Part shown: positions 63,701 to 64,000 of the stretch, piece by piece
How positions within the stretch are numbered: the stretch's first letter is position 1
How the letters are laid out: each line of letters begins with the position of its first letter
Assembly: GCA_023450745.1 (NCBI GenBank)
Contig: JAEXGR010000027.1
Coordinates: forward strand, 4,121 to 68,120
Length of the DNA stretch: 64,000 nucleotides
Direction: 5' to 3'
DNA from: Synergistota bacterium
GTDB taxonomy: Bacteria > Synergistota > Synergistia > Synergistales > Synergistaceae
Notes under the pieces: model-generated
The model's input: only the letters and a program-made list of their open reading frames with translations
What the model was told of the DNA's origin: nothing
Databases searched by the model: none
Translations under genes and position numbers: made by a program

Positions 63701-64000
63701 AGGCCCCCTCGCTGAGGCGGCCAGAGAGCCAAATCAGTGTTTTTCTGATTTGTGCGAATCGGCTGGTAGTTACATCAGAGGTGGGCAGGCGACGGGTTTT
63801 CGCCGGGTCGGAGGGAGTTTTGACGTTGACCTTATTAAGAGAAGATAAAAACATCAAACCAAGGTCAATACTCCCTCACCCCGCTTCGCGGGGAGCTCCC
63901 TCAAAGAGGGAGCCCAAAACCTTGACAACCCCCAATTTACCCTTTACTCTCTCGAAGATAAATCGGCGTTTATACGCGCCGTCTGCGTCATGACTTTGCC
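63701..64000. repeat. Long dispersed repeat upstream of nifJ (runs to window end)
   Basis: Direct-repeat partner of 59642-59924: GCTGAGGCGGCCAGAGAGCC, TGGTAGTTACATCAGAGGTG, the inverted core repeat (63779-63831) and CGAAGATAAATCGGCGTTTA recur in the same order. It continues into the arm of the near-palindrome and is cut by the window edge. The gap 63554-63700 is AT-rich and probably holds the nifJ promoter, which I cannot place. Confidence 0.8.

Overview
The window looks like a chromosomal stretch from an anaerobic, amino-acid-fermenting, Gram-negative-type bacterium. My best guess is the Synergistetes (Cloacibacillus or a relative), inferred from gene content and not from a database search. 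The pointers are pyruvate and indolepyruvate:ferredoxin oxidoreductases, a tungsten-type aldehyde:ferredoxin oxidoreductase, a lysine 6-aminotransferase, an outer-membrane TolC channel with a type I secretion system, and GC-rich coding DNA between AT-rich promoters.

Layout. 1-2447: tail of a probable ECF transporter subunit, truA, then mreB coupled to a small cysteine-cluster protein. 2655-4672: lysine 6-aminotransferase and a DNA glycosylase. 4820-9866: carAB, then an Lrp/AsnC regulator behind a nested palindromic operator. 10062-13887: gyrA-psd-pssA. 14045-16428: iorAB. 16598-18364: a secreted protein of four related repeats. 18517-19943: a LarC-like/DUF1653 fusion and a sirtuin. 20112-22401: gpsA, an FdhD-like protein and queT. 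22520-26194: an S33-type hydrolase and two paralogous membrane transporters separated by a structured intergenic region. 26612-28907: a group II intron between copies of a dispersed repeat. 29112-43455 (minus strand): a type I secretion operon, tolC-ABC-HlyD-giant adhesin of 3108 residues, with a terminator-like hairpin in its leader. 43801-47000: CsoR-family regulator, a ThiS/MoaD-like protein, AOR and a four-cluster ferredoxin. 47431-47517: tRNA-Leu(CAG). 47833-59406: a natural-product locus (MFS exporter, GH3-type acyl-amido synthetase, 2606-residue NRPS, convergent phosphopantetheinyl transferase). 60041-63553: nifJ, flanked by long direct repeats.

How parts work together. The NRPS reads C-A-T-C-A-T-R and ends in an extra domain resembling a cyclic-nucleotide-binding (CRP-type) fold. 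The reductase end predicts a dipeptide aldehyde (or a cyclised imine or pyrazinone), N-capped if the first C domain takes an acyl donor. The GH3 enzyme, exporter and carrier-activating transferase complete a compact pathway. This locus is the strongest candidate for an undescribed system.

The type I secretion operon builds one very large VCBS-rich surface protein plus its own export machinery. The IOR, PFOR and AOR genes fit ferredoxin-linked oxidation of amino-acid-derived 2-oxoacids and aldehydes.

All functional calls are from reading motifs by eye; no similarity search was run.
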